Assembly: GCF_014202825.1 (NCBI RefSeq)
Contig: NZ_JACHHP010000003.1
Location: 503,401-567,400, forward strand
DNA: 64,000 nucleotides
Direction of reading: 5' to 3'
Origin: Chiayiivirga flava
Lineage (GTDB): Bacteria > Pseudomonadota > Gammaproteobacteria > Xanthomonadales > Xanthomonadaceae
A program made the position numbers and the translations under genes. Numbering within the stretch: position 1 is the first letter of the stretch; every line of letters begins with the position of its first letter. A model generated the notes under the pieces. It saw nothing but the letters and a program-made list of their open reading frames with translations, ran no database searches and had not been told where the DNA came from. This document shows, one piece after another, positions 35,121-51,667 of the stretch.

Positions 35121-35423
35121 TCAGCGCGTGCCGAAGATCAGGTAAAGCACGCCCGCCGCAACCAGCGCGAGGATCATGCTCCACAGCGCGAGGAAGGCCG
35201 GGGTGGCGAGTCCGCTCAGGCCCGTGTCGCGCAGGCCGCGATAGCGGCCGCGCAGCAGCCATGCCAGTGCCGCCGGCGAGGCGAAGGCGAAGTCGCCGAA
35301 GCTCGAATGCAGCGCGCCGTGCCGATCGCGCAAGTGCACCAGCGCCATCGGCCAGAAGAACGCGAACGCCATCGCGCCGGAGATGGCCACCGCGATGCAG
35401 ATGAGCGCGAGGAACATGCCCAT
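35121..35423 (-). CDS. Small membrane protein, unknown
   Basis: The 100-residue protein has two strong membrane helices (about 3-25 and 77-97) and a polar middle with LRGRYRGLRDTGLSG. No family is recognised. ATG 35423 is 6 bp after the asnS stop, so the gene is read through from asnS. Nothing in the sequence suggests a function in translation. Confidence 0.65.
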   Translation of the reverse strand: MGMFLALICIAVAISGAMAFAFFWPMALVHLRDRHGALHSSFGDFAFASPAALAWLLRGRYRGLRDTGLSGLATPAFLALWSMILALVAAGVLYLIFGTR

Positions 35424-35429
35424 CGCGGA

Positions 35430-36830
<1,401 letters not shown>

Positions 36831-36870
36831 GCCTTGAACCTTGGCGCGAGGCGCCGAAATGGGGTTGGCA

Positions 36871-36876
36871 ATCATA
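36871..36876 (-). promoter_or_regulatory. Putative -10 element of asnS
   Basis: TATGAT on the minus strand lies 40 bp before the asnS start codon. No good -35 is seen at 17 bp (TGCCCG). It is the best candidate in the 294-bp divergent gap 36831-37124, which otherwise holds no gene. Confidence 0.3.
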
Positions 36877-37124
36877 GCGAATGCGGGTGCAGTCGGGCAG
36901 GGCGTTGCAGGACGATGCCTCGGACGGGGCGAACGTGGTCCTTGACAAGATTGCCCGACGCTCGCAGCGATGGGCTGCATTTCATGGTTCACGGGATGGT
37001 TTCATATAGCGCGACCGTGGATGAATTTTCACCATGCACATGCTTGACTTGGATCGCCTGCTGCCACATTGATGCGCTTCGGCGCCACCGCCGCGCTCTG
37101 TCCGGAAGTCATTTGCAGCCCCAC

Positions 37125-37877
37125 ATGACCAGCTCACCTGCCCTCGAACATCGTCTATCGCAACTGCTGGCAGCCAACCGCCGGCATCGCGATCCGAAGC
37201 TCGAACCGCGCAACCGCTCGCCGTGGTTGAAGAAGCTGCAGCGCTGGCAGGCAACGCGGCTGGCGCGCACGTTCGAGGATTTCGTCGCGTCGCCCGCAAC
37301 GCGGCCGGGCGCCGAATTCTTTCTTACCGATCTGTACGGCGATCACGACGTCACCGCGCGCGACCGCGGCGTCGAACGCGTGATGCCGATGATGAAGAAA
37401 CTGATGCCGCCCGAACTGCTGGCCACCGCGGCCGACGCGATCGAACTTGCGGTGCTGAGCCACGCCTTCGATCTGCGCGTGGCGACCGAGCTCGAAGCCA
37501 TCGCCGATCCTGCCGCGCCGCTGCAGACGCAGGATTATGCCGAGGCCTACCGCCGCGCCGGTCTGCGCCGGCTGCGCGGTCGCCAGGTCGATCTGGTGGT
37601 GGCGATCGGTGATGCGCTCGAACGCGCGGTGCGCAAGCCCTGGCTGTCGCGCCTGCTGCGCATTTCGCGCCTGCCCGCGCGTGCCGCGGGCCTGGGCGAT
37701 CTGCAGGCCTTCCTCGAACGCGGATTCGCCGCGTTCCACGCGATGCAGGACGCGCCGGCCTTCATGCAGGCGATCGCCGCGCGCGAACGCGAGGCGTCGC
37801 GTCGGCTGTTCGCGCGCGATGCGGATCCGTTCGGCTTCGGCAAACCTCAGGCGAACTCGCGCTCGAGCACGCGGTGA
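37125..37877 (+). CDS. Conserved hypothetical cytoplasmic protein, 250 residues
   Basis: An all-alpha, Arg-rich soluble protein with the recognisable but unnamed block EFFLTDLYGDHDVTARDRGVERVMPMM at residues ~65-90. I have seen such blocks in uncharacterised proteobacterial proteins, but no function is known to me. No signal peptide, membrane helix or metal motif is visible. The 3' end overlaps the convergent PHA-system gene by 31 bp, so both messages share a complementary end. Confidence 0.65.
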   Translation: MTSSPALEHRLSQLLAANRRHRDPKLEPRNRSPWLKKLQRWQATRLARTFEDFVASPATRPGAEFFLTDLYGDHDVTARDRGVERVMPMMKKLMPPELLATAADAIELAVLSHAFDLRVATELEAIADPAAPLQTQDYAEAYRRAGLRRLRGRQVDLVVAIGDALERAVRKPWLSRLLRISRLPARAAGLGDLQAFLERGFAAFHAMQDAPAFMQAIAAREREASRRLFARDADPFGFGKPQANSRSSTR

Positions 37878-38122
37878 ATCTCGCTTTCGATCGGACCCTT
37901 CAGCGCCGAGAGCAGAAAGCCCAGGTTGACCACCACGCGCACCTCGTCCTTCGCCAGCCGGATCTCGCCGTTGACGCCGCTGCGGGTGAATTCCAGCGTG
38001 TTGCCCTTCCAGCCGCAGGCCACCTGGAAGCGTTCGCCGATCTTCTCGGCCACACGATCGACGGACGCCTTCGCGTCCTTCATGGATTTGTTGTGCCGCT
38101 GGACGATGTCGATGCTCGGCAT
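37847..38122 (-). CDS. Polyhydroxyalkanoic acid system family protein
   Basis: The 91-residue protein matches the PHA_gran_rgn family: MPSIDIVQRHNKSMKDAKA, VACGWKGNTLEFTRSGVNGEI and a C-terminal amphipathic helix (LGFLLSALKGPIESEIHRVLEREFA). Family members occur beside PHA genes but also in genomes without PHA synthesis, and their biochemical role is not established. No phaC or phasin gene is in the window. ATG 38122 gives the family length. Confidence 0.85.
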   Translation of the reverse strand: MPSIDIVQRHNKSMKDAKASVDRVAEKIGERFQVACGWKGNTLEFTRSGVNGEIRLAKDEVRVVVNLGFLLSALKGPIESEIHRVLEREFA

Positions 38123-38280
38123 GGAAGGCTCCGGTCGGAAGCGGTCGATTCTGCTACGCACGGCGTCGCGCCGCCAGCGGCGGCACGGCGCAGGCGCGGT
38201 TTTGGCTATCATGCCGACGGTCCGGGCGAATGAGCGCCGCGGACGAGGGGTGCACGATGCCAGCGAGGGGCGCACGAACG

Positions 38281-38914
38281 ATGCTGCGAACGGTTGCCAT
38301 GTCGATCGCGCTGCTGCTGGCGCTGCCGGCCGGCGCCGCCGTGGTCGAAGGCCGCGTCGCGCTGACGGTGGACGGCAAGCCGCTGCGCGCCGAGGAAGCA
38401 CGCGAGGCCGTGGTCTACTTCCGCGCGCCGGGACTTGCGGCCCCGACCCCGCGCGCGGACTACGAGATGCGCACCGAGGGCAAGCAGTTCATGCCGCGCG
38501 CGCTGCCGGTGCCGGTCGGCGCGACAGTGCGCTTCCCGAACTTCGATCCCATCCTGCACAACGTGTTCTCCGGCAGCGGCAGCGAGCGTTTCGACCTCGG
38601 CCTCTACGGCCGCGGCGACGGCCGCACCCAGCTGTTCGACACGCCCGGTCTGGTGCGCGTCTACTGCAACGTGCACCACGACATGGTCGGCCACATCCTG
38701 GTGCTCGATACGCCGCATTTCGCACGCCCCGACGCCGACGGCGGCTTCCGCCTGGAGGTGCCCGACGACGCCGACGGCGAGCTGTTCGTCTGGCACGAAC
38801 GCGCCAGGCTGTGGCGACAGGCGATCGACACCCAGGCCATGGAGCCGCTGCGGATCGAGCTCGAACTGAGCCGCCCGCGCGTCCCGCCGCACACCAACAA
38901 ATTCGGCAAACCCT

Positions 38915-38943
<29 letters not shown>
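38281..38943 (+). CDS. Secreted cupredoxin-domain (MauL-like) protein
   Basis: The 220-residue periplasmic protein has a signal peptide (1-20) and a type 1 copper fold. Ligand candidates are His in FPNFDPILHNVFS, and Cys, His and Met in VRVYCNVHHDMVGHILV. It resembles the plastocyanin/azurin-like proteins annotated as methylamine-utilisation protein MauL. No mau genes are present. ATG 38281 is chosen because it starts the signal peptide; upstream in-frame starts add an unlikely N-terminus. Its last 29 bp overlap the sensor-kinase gene, which suggests that the two proteins work together. Confidence 0.82.
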
Positions 38944-41580
<2,637 letters not shown>

Positions 41581-41584
<4 letters not shown>

Positions 41585-42696
41585 CGACAGCCGCCGTGCT
41601 TCTCCGCCTGCCGTTGCTGGCCCTGCTGTGGGCAGCGCCGCCGCTGGCCGCGCAGGACGCGGCGGCTGCGGACCCGTTCGATCCGCAGTTCGAGTTCGAC
41701 GACGCCGTGCCGGCCGCGTGGCAACCGTTCGTCGACCTGCGCCTGCGCGGCGACCACGTGCAGGGGCTGCCCGGCGGTCGCGACGATCTCGACCGGCTGC
41801 GCGCTCGCACCCGCGCCGGTACGCGCTTCGTTGCCGGAGAACGCTGGAGCGCCGCCGTCGCGGTCGAGGCTGCGCTCGGCACCGACGACAACGCCGACAA
41901 CATCATCAACAACGACGTCGAAGTCAGCGACGACCTCAACCTCGACCAGGTCTGGGTCGCGTTCCAGGCGACGCCGGCGTTGCGGCTGCAGGCCGGCAAG
42001 GCGCCGCTGCCGATGCAGCTCAGCCCGATGCTGTGGGACGCGGACCTGCGCCCGACCGGCGTCGCGCTCGCGCTCGGCGGCACGCGCGGGCTCACCGACC
42101 GCTGGCAACTGCAGGCGGGCTGGTTCGCGCCGGATCCGCTCGATGCCGGCGGTGCCCGGGTCGGCATCGTGCAGGGTGCCTGGCACTGGAACGAGGGCGC
42201 CGCGTGGGGCGGCGGCGCGGTGCTGACCGGGCTGCGTTTCGAATCGATCGACACCCTGGCGCGCGCCGGCCTCGGGCGCGGCAACGCGGTGGCGGGCGGC
42301 CGCTACGCCACCGCCTACGAGCCGCTCGACCTGCAGCTCTACCTGCGCCGGCGCGACGAACGCTGGCCGCTGCTGTTCAACCTCGATCTGGTGCGCAACA
42401 CCGCGGCCGACAGCGAACGCGACGGCCTGCGTGCCAGCGCCATCGTCGGCGATCGCAACCGCGCCGGCGGCTGGGAGTTCGGCTGGGCCTGGGAGCGCAT
42501 CCAGCGCGACGCCGTGCTCGCGGCCGTCAACGACGACGACTGGTGGTTCCACAGCCGCATGCGCGGCCACATGCCGTGGCTCGGCGTCGGCCTGGATTCG
42601 ACCTGGTCGCTGCGTCTGGCCGGCTTCGTCGAGACCCGCGATGCACCGCGCGAGCGCACCCGGCGTCTGCTGCTGGACGTGGAGGCGCGCTGGTGA
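41581..42696 (+). CDS. Porin-like outer-membrane beta-barrel protein
   Basis: The 371-residue protein has a signal peptide (cut after LAAQ, about residue 22), then alternating amphipathic strands rich in aromatic girdle residues. It ends with Trp preceded by LLLDVEARW, a typical outer-membrane insertion signal. It resembles putative porins and alginate-export-type barrels (ALRLQAGKAPLPMQLSPMLW). ATG 41581 overlaps the kinase stop (ATGA). Its place between a kinase and an FHA protein is unusual for a porin. Confidence 0.75.
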
Positions 42697-42859
42697 CCGC
42701 CGTCCCGCCGCCGGCCGCCGTGGCGTGTCCCGGCACGTTTTCACGTTTGCGTTGTGGAGACGGCCGCGCCGGGGCGGGCGCGACGCGGTCGGTGCGCGGG
42801 GACCATGCGCCGCGCGCCAACCTGCTAGTGTGCGGCCGCTACGCGGAGGGGAGGCTGAC

Positions 42860-43711
42860 ATGCGCATGAGTTTTCCCAACGGCGAGCACGCGGACGTGTC
42901 GCTCGACCAAGGGGAGATCAGCATCGGCAGTGGCACGGACGATGGCATCCGCATCGCCGGCGCCGGCCTTGCCGTGCGCCACGGCGTGCTGCGCGTCGAC
43001 GCGCAGCGCGGCATCCTGCTGCACCTGGCGGCGGGCAGCGGCGGTGCCCATGTGAACGCGCGTCCGGTGCGCGAATTCGCCATGCTGCGGCTCGGCGACG
43101 TGGTGAGCCTGGGCGGCGTGCAGCTGCGCATCGGTCCCGACGACGAACGCAGCATCCAGCGCGAGCTGCCGGCAGCCGCAGCCGCAAACCCCGATCCGAC
43201 GCACCGCGCCGCCGCCGCCCGCGTGGTCCTGCGCGGCACCGCCGGCGCCTACCACGGCCGCACGTTTTCGCTGCAGGATCCGCTGGTCATCGGCCGCGGC
43301 GCCGCGGCCGACGTGCGGCTCGACGAGCCCGCGCTCGCGGACCAGCACGTGCGGCTGGAGCAGCTGAGCGACCGTGTGCTGATGCGCGACCTCGGCGCGC
43401 GCGACGGTGTGCTGGTCAACGGGATTCCGCTGCGCAACGCCGTGCTGCATCCCGGCGACCAGATCGTCGTGGCGCAGCATCGCTTCGTGCTCGAGGCGCC
43501 GGGCCTGCCGCCGCGCGGCAGCGCGACGTTCGCGCCCGCGCCGCGCGCCGGCACCACCCAGGCCATGCCCGCCGTGCAGGTGCCCGTCGCAGCGCCGCGT
43601 GCCGACGCCGGGTCGACGCCGGCCTCGCGCTTCAACTACGGCTGGCTGCTGCTGGCCGCGGCGGCGATCGCACTCGCGTTCGTCGCGATCCTGATCTACG
43701 CGCCGCGCTGA
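42860..43711 (+). CDS. Tandem FHA-domain protein with C-terminal membrane anchor
   Basis: The 283-residue protein has two FHA domains. The first (1-92) is less conserved. The second (118-205) has IGRGAAADVRLDEPALADQHVRL and RDLGARDGVLVNG, where the phospho-Thr-binding Arg and Ser/His positions of FHA domains normally lie (Ser is replaced by Ala/Asp-type residues in places). A Pro/Ala linker leads to a single C-terminal helix (258-280). A strong GGAGGGGAGG ribosome site precedes ATG 42860. It would keep a phospho-Thr reader at the inner membrane, next to the kinase encoded upstream. It overlaps convergent msrQ by 16 bp. Confidence 0.87.
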   Translation: MRMSFPNGEHADVSLDQGEISIGSGTDDGIRIAGAGLAVRHGVLRVDAQRGILLHLAAGSGGAHVNARPVREFAMLRLGDVVSLGGVQLRIGPDDERSIQRELPAAAAANPDPTHRAAAARVVLRGTAGAYHGRTFSLQDPLVIGRGAAADVRLDEPALADQHVRLEQLSDRVLMRDLGARDGVLVNGIPLRNAVLHPGDQIVVAQHRFVLEAPGLPPRGSATFAPAPRAGTTQAMPAVQVPVAAPRADAGSTPASRFNYGWLLLAAAAIALAFVAILIYAPR

Positions 43712-44325
43712 ACCGGCGCCGGCGCGCGCGGCCGGCGCTGGATGCGGCGTGCGACCGGCGGCAGGCGCAACACCAGCAGCAGCGCCAGCAGCGCGGCATA
43801 GACCGCCGGCTCGCGCACGTCGGACTTGACCAGCCACCAGAAATGCAGCACGGCCAGCACGCCGATGCCGTAGACGATCCGGTGCAGCTGCGTCCAGCGT
43901 CGTCCCAGCCGCCGCATCATGCCGCGCGTGGACGTCAGCGCCAGCGCCAGCAGGCCGCACCACGCCGCGAAGCCCACGGTGATGTAGGGGCGCTTGACGA
44001 TGTCCTCGAGAATCTGGCTCCAGTAACCGCCCAGGTCGAGCACGAGATAGATCGACAGGTGCACGCTCGCGTAGAAGAACGCGTACAGCCCGATCAGACG
44101 ACGGAACCGCGCCAGCACGTTCCATCCGGTGACCCGCCGCAGCGGCGTCACCGTCAGCGCCAGCAGCAGGAACCGCAGCGCCCACAGGCCGGTGGCGTGG
44201 GTGAGCTCGGCGATGGGGTCGGCACCGAGCCGGTCGAGATAGATGTCGGCAACGAGCCACGCGAACGGCAGCAGCGCCAGCACGTGCAGCACCGTCTTGA
44301 CTGCGATCATCTGCAGTTTCGTCAT
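43696..44325 (-). CDS. msrQ: MsrQ, haem membrane subunit of the MsrPQ reductase
   Basis: The 209-residue protein has six predicted membrane helices and the conserved histidines of the ferric-reductase-like fold (ASVHLSIYL, LHRIVYGIGVLAVLHFWW), matching YedZ/MsrQ. It passes electrons from the quinone pool to MsrP, which repairs oxidised methionines in periplasmic proteins. ATG 44325 (MTKLQMIAVKTVLH) lies 13 bp after msrP. The 3' end overlaps the FHA gene. Confidence 0.94.
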   Translation of the reverse strand: MTKLQMIAVKTVLHVLALLPFAWLVADIYLDRLGADPIAELTHATGLWALRFLLLALTVTPLRRVTGWNVLARFRRLIGLYAFFYASVHLSIYLVLDLGGYWSQILEDIVKRPYITVGFAAWCGLLALALTSTRGMMRRLGRRWTQLHRIVYGIGVLAVLHFWWLVKSDVREPAVYAALLALLLVLRLPPVARRIQRRPRAPAPVQRGA

Positions 44326-44338
44326 CCGCGCCGCGCCC

Positions 44339-45316
44339 TCAGAACCACTTGCGCAGGTCCATGCCGGCGTAGAGCGAGGCCACCTGCTCGGCGTAGCCGT
44401 TGAAAGGACGCGTCGGGATGCGGTCGGCGAACACGCGGCTGCCGCTGCCGGCAAGCCTGCGTTCGGTCTTCTGGCTCCAGCGCGGATGGTCGACGTCCGG
44501 ATTCACGTTGGAAAAGAAGCCGTACTCGGACGGCTGCAGCTCGTTCCAGCTCGTCGGCGGCATGTTCTCGACGAATTCGATCTTCACGATCGACTTGATG
44601 CTCTTGAAGCCGTATTTCCACGGGACGATCAGGCGCAGCGGCGCGCCGTTCTGCTTGGCCAGTTCGCGTCCGTACATGCCGGTGGCGAGCAGCGTCAGCG
44701 GGTGCATGGCTTCGTCGATGCGCAGGCCCTCGACGTAGGGCCAGCGGATCGAACGGTAGCGCAGGCCGGGCATCTGCTCCGGATCGGCCAGCGTGGTGAA
44801 CGCCACGTACTTCGCCTGCGCGGTCGGCTTGAACCGCGCCAGCAGCTCGCCCAGCGGCACGCCGGACCACGGGATCACCATCGACCAGCCCTCGACGCAG
44901 CGCAGCCGGTAGATGCGTTCCTGCACCGCCAGCGGCTTGAGCAGATCCTCAAGCGCCACGACGCCGGTCGTTTCCGCGTGCCCGGCGATCTCCACGTTCC
45001 ACGGCGAGGTGCGCAGGCGATGCGCGTACTTCGCCGGATCGTCCTTGCCGGTGCCGAACTCGTAGAAGTTGTTATAGGCGGTGGCGTCCTCGTAGCGCGT
45101 CTGCTCTTCCGTGGTGCGGAACGCCTCTTCGCCGGGCGCGACCGGGGCGGCCGCGTCTGCCGGCGGCGCGGGCGGCTCGGGATCGGCCCGGGCGCAGCCG
45201 GCGAGGCTCGCCAGCGGCGTCGCGGCCAGCGCGGCGACGAGGCGGCGGCGGTTCAGATACACCGCTTCGGGCGTGATCTCCGACGCGGGCACGGTAGGAA
45301 TGTCGACTCGACGCAT
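44339..45316 (-). CDS. msrP: Periplasmic methionine sulfoxide reductase catalytic subunit
   Basis: The 325-residue molybdopterin protein has a Tat-type signal ([19 protein letters not shown]), the Mo-ligand Cys in [10 protein letters not shown] and the YedY-family segments [13 protein letters not shown] and [17 protein letters not shown]. It reduces Met-sulfoxide residues with electrons from MsrQ. ATG 45316 gives the family N-terminus; the longer frame runs antisense through serC. A Cys in the signal-peptide region (LAGCA) also makes lipidation a possibility. Confidence 0.95.
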   Translation of the reverse strand: MRRVDIPTVPASEITPEAVYLNRRRLVAALAATPLASLAGCARADPEPPAPPADAAAPVAPGEEAFRTTEEQTRYEDATAYNNFYEFGTGKDDPAKYAHRLRTSPWNVEIAGHAETTGVVALEDLLKPLAVQERIYRLRCVEGWSMVIPWSGVPLGELLARFKPTAQAKYVAFTTLADPEQMPGLRYRSIRWPYVEGLRIDEAMHPLTLLATGMYGRELAKQNGAPLRLIVPWKYGFKSIKSIVKIEFVENMPPTSWNELQPSEYGFFSNVNPDVDHPRWSQKTERRLAGSGSRVFADRIPTRPFNGYAEQVASLYAGMDLRKWF

Positions 45317-45484
45317 GCGGGACCTCCGGCGGACCTGTTCCCACCCTATACGTTCGCACGGCGCAAAAGATACGCACTGCTGCGCACCGCGTTGGCCGCG
45401 AGTCATCGCCGCGCGCCGAGCGACGCTATTCTGCTGCGCCGCCGCATGATAGCCTCGCGGGCCCGAACCGCGTGGATTTGCGCG

Positions 45485-46570
45485 ATGTCGCGTGCCTTCA
45501 ATTTCAGCGCCGGACCGGCCGCCGTGCCGGACGCGGTGCTGCGCGAAGCCCAGGCGGAACTGCTCGAATGGCACGGCGAACGCGCCTCCGTCATGGAGCT
45601 CTCGCACCGCGGCGCGGCGTTCGAGGCGATGGCGGCCGAATCGGAGCAGGACCTGCGCGACCTGCTCGCGATCCCGGACAACTACCGCGTCCTGTTCCTG
45701 CAGGGTGGCGCGACCCAGCACTTCGCGCAGATCCCGATGAACCTCGCGGCACAGGACCAGACCGCGGACTACATCGTCACCGGCGCCTGGGGCCAGAAGG
45801 CCGTCGCCGAAGCGGCGCCGTACGTGCGCGTGCACACCGCGGCAAGCAGCGAAGCCGGCGGTTTCCGCTCGATCCCGCCGCGGACGCAGTGGCAGCTCAC
45901 CGACGGCGCGGCCTACGTGCACTACACGCCGAACGAAACCATCCACGGCGTTGAGTTCTTCGAGATCCCGGACGTGGGCGACGCGCCGCTGGTGGCCGAC
46001 GTGTCGTCGATGTTCCTCTCGCGTCCGCTCGACGTGTCGCGCTTCGGCCTGCTGTACGGCGGCGCGCAGAAAAACGTTGGCGCGTCCGGTCTCGTGATTG
46101 TGATCGTGCGCGACGATCTGCTTGCCCGGCAGCCGCGGCCGATGGCGAAGATCCTCAACTACCGCGCCCACGCCGAACAGCATTCGCTGCTCAACACGCC
46201 GCCGACATTCGCCTGGTACCTCGCGGGCCGCGTGTTCAAGTGGCTCAAGGCGCAGGGCGGCCTGGCCGCGATCGAAGAAATCAACCGTCAGAAGGCGGCA
46301 CTGCTGTATTCGGCCATCGACAGCTCCGGCGGCTTTTATTCGAACCCGGTGCAGCGCGACTGCCGTTCACGCATGAACGTGCCGTTCACGCTGCACGATT
46401 CCTCGCTCGATGCCCCCTTCCTCGCCGAATCCAGCGCCGCGGGCCTGCTCGCGCTGAAGGGCCACAAGATGGTCGGCGGCATGCGCGCTTCGCTGTACAA
46501 CGCGATGCCGCTCGACGGCGTGCGGGCGCTGGTTGCGTTCATGCACGACTTCGCACGCCGCCACGGTTGA
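45485..46570 (+). CDS. serC: Phosphoserine aminotransferase
   Basis: The 361-residue PLP enzyme begins [19 protein letters not shown] and shows [23 protein letters not shown], the PLP-lysine motif [11 protein letters not shown] and the C-terminal [12 protein letters not shown], all typical of SerC. It makes phosphoserine and also acts in pyridoxine synthesis. pheA follows after 31 bp, as in the serC-pheA order common in this group. The 168-bp gap to divergent msrP shows no promoter I can defend. Confidence 0.96.
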   Translation: MSRAFNFSAGPAAVPDAVLREAQAELLEWHGERASVMELSHRGAAFEAMAAESEQDLRDLLAIPDNYRVLFLQGGATQHFAQIPMNLAAQDQTADYIVTGAWGQKAVAEAAPYVRVHTAASSEAGGFRSIPPRTQWQLTDGAAYVHYTPNETIHGVEFFEIPDVGDAPLVADVSSMFLSRPLDVSRFGLLYGGAQKNVGASGLVIVIVRDDLLARQPRPMAKILNYRAHAEQHSLLNTPPTFAWYLAGRVFKWLKAQGGLAAIEEINRQKAALLYSAIDSSGGFYSNPVQRDCRSRMNVPFTLHDSSLDAPFLAESSAAGLLALKGHKMVGGMRASLYNAMPLDGVRALVAFMHDFARRHG

Positions 46571-46601
46571 ACGCCATTCGCCTGCACCTCACGAGATCCG
46601 C

Positions 46602-47825
46602 ATGAGTCCGAGCAAATCGAAGCCGTCACGCAGCAAGGCCGTGTCGAAATCCGCCGCGACCGCGCCGAAGGCGGCGACAAGACCCGCCGCCGCGTCGACG
46701 CGCGAGGCGAAGCGATCGACGGGCGGCGCCCCTGCAGCGACCGAGCGCGCGCCGGTGCTCGCGGACGTGCGAGCACGCATCGACGGAATCGACCGCCAGA
46801 TCCAGGCCCTCATCGCCGAACGCGCCAACTTCGCGCTGCAGGTCGGCAAGGCCAAGGGCCCGCTCAAGGCCGCGATCGACTACTACCGCCCGGAGCGCGA
46901 GGCGCAGGTGCTGCGCATGGTGGTGGACCGCAACGATGGCCCCCTGTCGGACGAGGTGCTGGTGCGCCTGTTCCGCGAGATCATGTCCGCGTGCCTTGCG
47001 CAGCAGGAGCCGCTGAAGATCGGCTACCTCGGACCGGAAGGCACGTTCTCGCAGCAGGCCGTGCACAAGCACTTCGGCCACTCCGCACACGGCTTGCCGC
47101 TCGCGAGCATCGAGGAGGTGTTCCAGGAGGTGGCCGCGGGCAATGCCGATTTCGGCGTGGTGCCGGTGGAGAATTCCGGCCAGGGCACCATCCAGGTCAC
47201 GCTCGACATGTTCCTGACCTCGCCGCTGAAGATCTGCGGCGAGGTCGAGCTGCGCGTGCACCAGCACCTGATGTCGCGTTCGGGCCGGCTCGAGGACATC
47301 GAACGCGTGTATTCGCATCCGATGTCGCTGGCGCAGTGCAAGAGCTGGCTGCGGCAGAACCTGCCGAAGGCCGAGAAGGTGCCGGTGTCGAGCAACGCCG
47401 AAGCCGCACGCCGCGCGCGCGGCTCCGACGATGCCGGCGCCATCGCCGGTGCGTCGGCGGGACATGTGTATGGGCTCAAGGTGGTTGCGGGCCCGATCGA
47501 GGACCGTCCGGACAACACCACGCGTTTCCTCGTCATCGGCCGCGAGCTGCTGCCGCCGTGCGGGCACGACCGCACCTCGCTGCTGGTGTTCATCAGCGAC
47601 CGCCCCGGCGCGCTGTTCGACGTGCTGAGCCCGCTGGCGCGGCACGGCGTGAGCATGGACCGCATCGAATCGCGCCCGGCGCACACCGGACGCTGGCAAT
47701 ACGCCTTCTTCATCGACGTGCTGGGCCACGTGCAGGACGACGCGCTGAGCGCCGCGCTGCGCGAGCTCGAGAAGGCCGCGGTGCAGGTGAAGGTGCTGGG
47801 CTCGTATCCGGTGGCGGTGCTCTAG
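46602..47825 (+). CDS. pheA: Chorismate mutase/prephenate dehydratase
   Basis: The 407-residue fusion has a Lys/Ala-rich N-terminal extension (1-50), an AroQ-type chorismate mutase domain (~52-140, ADVRARIDGIDRQIQALIAER), a prephenate dehydratase domain (~145-320, with IGYLGPEGTFS, VPVENSGQGTI and DNTTRFLVIG) and an ACT domain (~330-405, with the ESRP-type phenylalanine-binding motif). It carries chorismate to phenylpyruvate. The basic extension is not usual in E. coli PheA. It lies 31 bp after serC. Confidence 0.95.
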   Translation: MSPSKSKPSRSKAVSKSAATAPKAATRPAAASTREAKRSTGGAPAATERAPVLADVRARIDGIDRQIQALIAERANFALQVGKAKGPLKAAIDYYRPEREAQVLRMVVDRNDGPLSDEVLVRLFREIMSACLAQQEPLKIGYLGPEGTFSQQAVHKHFGHSAHGLPLASIEEVFQEVAAGNADFGVVPVENSGQGTIQVTLDMFLTSPLKICGEVELRVHQHLMSRSGRLEDIERVYSHPMSLAQCKSWLRQNLPKAEKVPVSSNAEAARRARGSDDAGAIAGASAGHVYGLKVVAGPIEDRPDNTTRFLVIGRELLPPCGHDRTSLLVFISDRPGALFDVLSPLARHGVSMDRIESRPAHTGRWQYAFFIDVLGHVQDDALSAALRELEKAAVQVKVLGSYPVAVL

Positions 47826-47879
47826 CAGTTGCTACTTCCGCCTTGACCGACGTTTCCTCCGACGGGGGAAGTGCCAGAG

Positions 47880-50578
<2,699 letters not shown>

Positions 50579-50582
<4 letters not shown>

Positions 50583-51667
50583 GCGGCGCGGCGCTCCGGG
50601 TCGCGGGGCAGGGCACGCGGAGCGATGCCCCGCATGGCCTGCGCGATGGCCGCGATGTGCGCCGGCGTGGTGCCGCAGCAGCCGCCGACGAGATTCAGCA
50701 GGCCGGAGCGGGCGAATTCCTGCAGCGTTTCGGCCATTTCTTCCGGGGTTTCGTCGTACTCGCCGAAGGCGTTCGGCAGGCCGGCATTCGGGTGCGCGGA
50801 GACGTAGCCGTCCGACACGCGTGCGAGGGTTTCGATGTGCTCGCGCAGGTCCTTCGCGCCGAGCGCGCAGTTGAGCCCGATCGACAGCGGCTGCGCGTGC
50901 GCCATCGAGGCGTGGAACGCTTCCGCGGTCTGGCCCGAGAGGGTGCGGCCGGAGGCGTCGGTGATGGTGCCGGAGATCATGATCGGCAGACGGCCGCCGC
51001 GCGCATCGAAGGCTTCTTCCACCGCGAACAGTGCGGCTTTTGCATTGAGCGTGTCGAAGATGGTCTCCACCATGATGGTGTCGGCGCCGCCGTCGATGAG
51101 GCCGTCGACCGCTTCGCGGTAGGTGACGCGCAGTTCCTCGAAGCTGGTGTTGCGGAAACCCGGATCGTTGACGTCCGGGCTGATCGACGCGGTGCGGCTG
51201 GTGGGGCCGAGCACGCCGATCACGAAGCGTGGCCTGTCCGGCGTTGTCGCCTCGATCGCGGCGCAGCACCGGCGCGCGAGGGCCGCGCCCGCCTTGTTGA
51301 GTTCGTAGACGATGTGTTCGAGGTGGTAGTCGGCCTGGCTGACGGCCGTCGCGTTGAAGGTGTTGGTTTCGATCAGATCGGCGCCGGCCTCGAGGTAGGC
51401 GGTGTGCACGGCGGCGATCACGTCCGGGCGTGTGAGCAGCAGCAGGTCGTTGTTGCCCTTGAGGTCGTGGCCGCATGCCGGATGCGCCGGGTCCGCGTGT
51501 TGCGCGTCGAAGCCGCCGGCGAAACGTTCGCCGCGGTAGTCGGCTTCTTCGAGGCGCCACTGCTGGATCATCGTGCCCATCGCGCCGTCGATGATGAGGA
51601 TGCGCTCGCGCAGCGCCTGCAAGAGCGCCTGCGCACGCGCCGGGTTGAGCCAGGGCAGCGGTTTCAT
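50579..51667 (-). CDS. Methionine synthase, homocysteine-binding module
   Basis: The 362-residue protein is the N-terminal module of MetH as a separate gene: [28 protein letters not shown], the first zinc Cys in GLNCALG and the Cys pair in [12 protein letters not shown]. It binds and activates homocysteine through zinc. The stop overlaps the start of the second metH gene, and ATG 51667 overlaps the regulator gene's stop (ATGA). The three genes therefore form a tightly coupled operon. Confidence 0.94.
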
